Assembly (NCBI RefSeq): GCF_900176485.1
Contig: NZ_FWYD01000009.1
Location: 52,052 to 116,051 of the forward strand
Source of the DNA: Primorskyibacter flagellatus
GTDB taxonomy: Bacteria; Pseudomonadota; Alphaproteobacteria; Rhodobacterales; Rhodobacteraceae
Length of the DNA: 64,000 nucleotides
Direction of reading: 5' to 3'
Of this stretch, positions 62,527-64,000 are shown piece after piece; position 1 is the first letter of the stretch, and each line of letters opens with the position of its first letter. Below the pieces are notes generated by a model. It was not told the origin of the DNA. It worked only from the letters and a program-made list of their open reading frames with translations, and ran no database searches. The position numbers and the translations under genes were made by a program.

Positions 62527-63162
62527 ATGACCACCATCCTCGTCTATGGCGACAGCAACAGTCACGGCACCATACTATTGCAGCGGTTGGGACAGGCGGT
62601 GCGGTTTGCGCCCCAACATCGCTGGCCCGCCGTTATGGCCGACAGGTTGGGCCCCGAGATCCGTGTGATCGACGAAGGGCTGCCGGGCCGGACCACCGTA
62701 CATGATGATCCGATCGAGGGCGGCGCGCGCAATGGGCTTGCCGTGTTGCCAGCGGTCCTGCTCAGCCACGCACCGCTTGATCTGCTGGTGCTGATGCTGG
62801 GAACGAATGACCTGAAGTCGCGCTTCTCAATCACCGCATGGGAAATCGCGCGCGCGATCGAGCGGCTGGTCGTGACGGCGCGCACCGAATTGCCAGGGCT
62901 CGACATAATAATCATAGCACCAGCCCCTGTGCGCGAGGTCGGTTCGCTTCAGGATGTCTTTGTCGGGGCCGAGGCGCGCCAGTCCGGGCTAACTGCCCAT
63001 CTGGCGCGGGTTGCGGAAACGCAGGGCTGCGGCTTTGTCGATGCGAGTACACATATAGAAGTGTCGATGGTCGATGGCGTCCACTGGGAAGCCCCGGCAC
63101 ATGTGAGCTTCGGCACGTCAATGGCCGATCTTGTTGCGGCGCGCCTGAAGAGCGGAACATGA
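62527..63162 (+). CDS. SGNH/GDSL hydrolase (arylesterase-like)
   Basis: 211 residues. Block I ILVYGDSNSHG carries the catalytic Ser, block III LLVLMLGTNDLKSRF the oxyanion Asn, and block V DGVHWEAPAHVSFG the Asp-His pair. It resembles the acyl-CoA thioesterase/arylesterase group. No signal peptide, so cytoplasmic. GAGAGG precedes ATG 62527. The stop overlaps the next gene by four bases. Confidence 0.92.
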   Translation: MTTILVYGDSNSHGTILLQRLGQAVRFAPQHRWPAVMADRLGPEIRVIDEGLPGRTTVHDDPIEGGARNGLAVLPAVLLSHAPLDLLVLMLGTNDLKSRFSITAWEIARAIERLVVTARTELPGLDIIIIAPAPVREVGSLQDVFVGAEARQSGLTAHLARVAETQGCGFVDASTHIEVSMVDGVHWEAPAHVSFGTSMADLVAARLKSGT

Positions 63163-63653
63163 GAAAGGCAATCGTCTGGCCGCTTCTGCTCGCGGGGTGC
63201 ATTGCAGCAAAGCCAGACAAACCTACCGTCAGCTTTCGCGACACCTCGGTTGCAATCTCTTCGAGCACCAGATTCGATCCGCAAAGGTTCGCGGGCGACT
63301 GGACCCGTCTGGCAGACTTCGGCTCCCCCTATACTGATGCAGGCTGCGGCACGCTGCGATTCACCCCGCTGCCCGACAATAAAATGGCGCTACGAAGCTG
63401 CGGAGAAGGGGCCGGGGCGGCTATGCAGTACGCGATCGCACCGTTCGGCCGCCTTGAGGCGGAGGGGACGGATCCAATCTGGGTGTTGTGGATTGCTGAA
63501 GATTTCGGAACGGCCGTGTTGGGTACACCATCGGGGGCTTTTGGCTGGATTGTGAACCGTGGGCCACGCATCCAGCCCGATCGCTATAATGCGGCAGCAG
63601 ACCTGTTGGAGTTCAACGGTTACGACTCCTCCCGACTCAAAAGGCGTCAATGA
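63159..63653 (+). CDS. Lipocalin-like lipoprotein
   Basis: 164 residues. A short signal with lipobox LLAGC (Cys15) marks a lipoprotein. FDPQRFAGDWTRLADFGSPY with the GxW motif and a beta-rich pattern after it (LRFTPLPDNKMALRSCGEGA, WVLWIAEDFGTAVLG) suggest a lipocalin barrel related to Blc. Two Cys may form a disulfide. Translation is coupled to the SGNH hydrolase (ATGA), so hydrolase and barrel may act on the same lipid-like ligand. Confidence 0.75.
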   Translation: MRKAIVWPLLLAGCIAAKPDKPTVSFRDTSVAISSSTRFDPQRFAGDWTRLADFGSPYTDAGCGTLRFTPLPDNKMALRSCGEGAGAAMQYAIAPFGRLEAEGTDPIWVLWIAEDFGTAVLGTPSGAFGWIVNRGPRIQPDRYNAAADLLEFNGYDSSRLKRRQ

Positions 63654-63931
63654 CGCCAAATCGAGCGCCAGAGTCCGCGAATGAATCGGTCGACCGTCAT
63701 TGTCGGCGGTTGCCCTTGGGGAAGTCCCGCTGATTCACTCGGGAGTCGCCGGGGATTCGTCTGATCTTGGGCTGAAAATGGTGAAATCCAAGTGTGTCGC
63801 GTAAAAAAAGACGATCTTTTCGAACTTCAATTTATTATTGTAAATCAATAAGATAATCGTGTTTTTGGTGTCGAAATTTGACCCTAATAGCAAAAAAATG
63901 GGGGTAATCCATATTTTCTATAAGAAAGTGC
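63654..63931. other. AT-rich tract before a strong promoter
   Basis: No gene. From about 63800 to 63930 the sequence is very AT-rich (for example CTTCAATTTATTATTGTAAA and runs of A and T), in strong contrast to the rest of the window. This fits an UP-element region of an rRNA promoter. No terminator for the lipocalin gene is obvious at 63654-63720. Confidence 0.5.
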
Positions 63932-63960
63932 TTGCGGGTTTTGTGCACTGGCCGTAGAAC
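63932..63960 (+). promoter_or_regulatory. Strong promoter candidate, possibly of an rRNA operon
   Basis: TTGCGG (63932-63937) and TAGAAC (63955-63960) are separated by exactly 17 bases and follow the AT-rich tract. The sequence after it (CCCCTTCACCGGCGGCGCAG) resembles, from memory, rrn leader starts in Rhodobacteraceae. The gene itself lies beyond the window, so identity is inference. Confidence 0.5.
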
Positions 63961-64000
63961 CCCCTTCACCGGCGGCGCAGAGATGCACCAAGGGGACGCC

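Overview
The window is about 64 kb of GC-rich chromosome (coding GC looks near 60%). It most probably comes from a marine alphaproteobacterium of the Rhodobacterales (Roseobacter group). The evidence is the order ftsZ-lpxC-bamD-recN, an aa3 oxidase cluster ctaC-ctaB-small ORF-ctaG-ctaE-surf1 running into thrC and an M16 peptidase, an FnrL-type box upstream of that cluster, tldD diverging from ctaC, an orphan CoxL-like protein, and a GC-rich hairpin element of a kind I associate with Rhodobacteraceae intergenic regions. Almost everything is chromosomal housekeeping. I see no phage, no intact insertion sequence and no CRISPR array.

Layout. Positions 1-4000: end of ftsZ with its terminator, then lpxC, bamD and recN (cell division, lipid A, outer-membrane assembly, DNA repair). 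4.1-8.1 kb: a GlcD-like FAD oxidase, a ClC channel, a periplasmic glutathione peroxidase and a small C4 zinc-finger protein. 8.5-15.6 kb: ftsY, mgtC-like, EamA transporter, ispZ/yciB, an orphan CoxL-like molybdoenzyme subunit and an overlapping DUF2235 hydrolase. 15.6-20.7 kb: a possible small RNA, a CoA-binding protein, hisE-hisF, an RNA methyltransferase and a DUF302 protein on the opposite strand, hisA, a DUF2147 protein and an elongator tRNA-Met with its promoter. 21-23.4 kb: a sulfotransferase and a second FAD-linked oxidase.

23.8-27.7 kb is a compact metal-resistance module. A zinc/cadmium/lead-type P-type ATPase (zntA) overlaps a Tat-exported DUF411 protein. A divergent MerR-family regulator is followed by a YnfA-type membrane protein. 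Two promoter-like sequences with the 19-bp spacer and dyad typical of MerR control both point toward zntA, and a 44-codon ORF lies between them.

28-37 kb is respiratory and core: GNAT, M16 peptidase, thrC, surf1 and the cytochrome aa3 assembly and subunit genes, with a perfect TTGAT-N4-ATCAA box in the gap to tldD. 37-46 kb: dprA, topA, an L,D-transpeptidase, a two-subunit 3-oxoacid CoA-transferase, a decayed methylthioadenosine-salvage pair (mtnP and apt pseudogenes, both with frameshifts and missing segments) and a SulP permease. 46-56.5 kb: flavin reductase, GNAT, EcsC, ptsP (EI-Ntr), lysC, DUF1178, NUDIX, waaA, DUF1810 and a glycosyltransferase. 56.7-59 kb: a three-gene folate/cobalamin C1 module. 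59-63.7 kb: a second sulfotransferase, a Ppx/GppA phosphatase, rlmE, an SGNH hydrolase and a lipocalin-like lipoprotein. The window closes with an AT-rich tract and a strong-looking promoter that may begin an rRNA operon just outside it.

The most interesting items are the mtnP/apt decay, the tandem MerR-type promoters, the FNR box at cta/tldD, and the candidate small RNA near 15.6-15.7 kb. I did not find a convincing wholly new multi-gene system. All similarity calls come from reading motifs, not from database searches.
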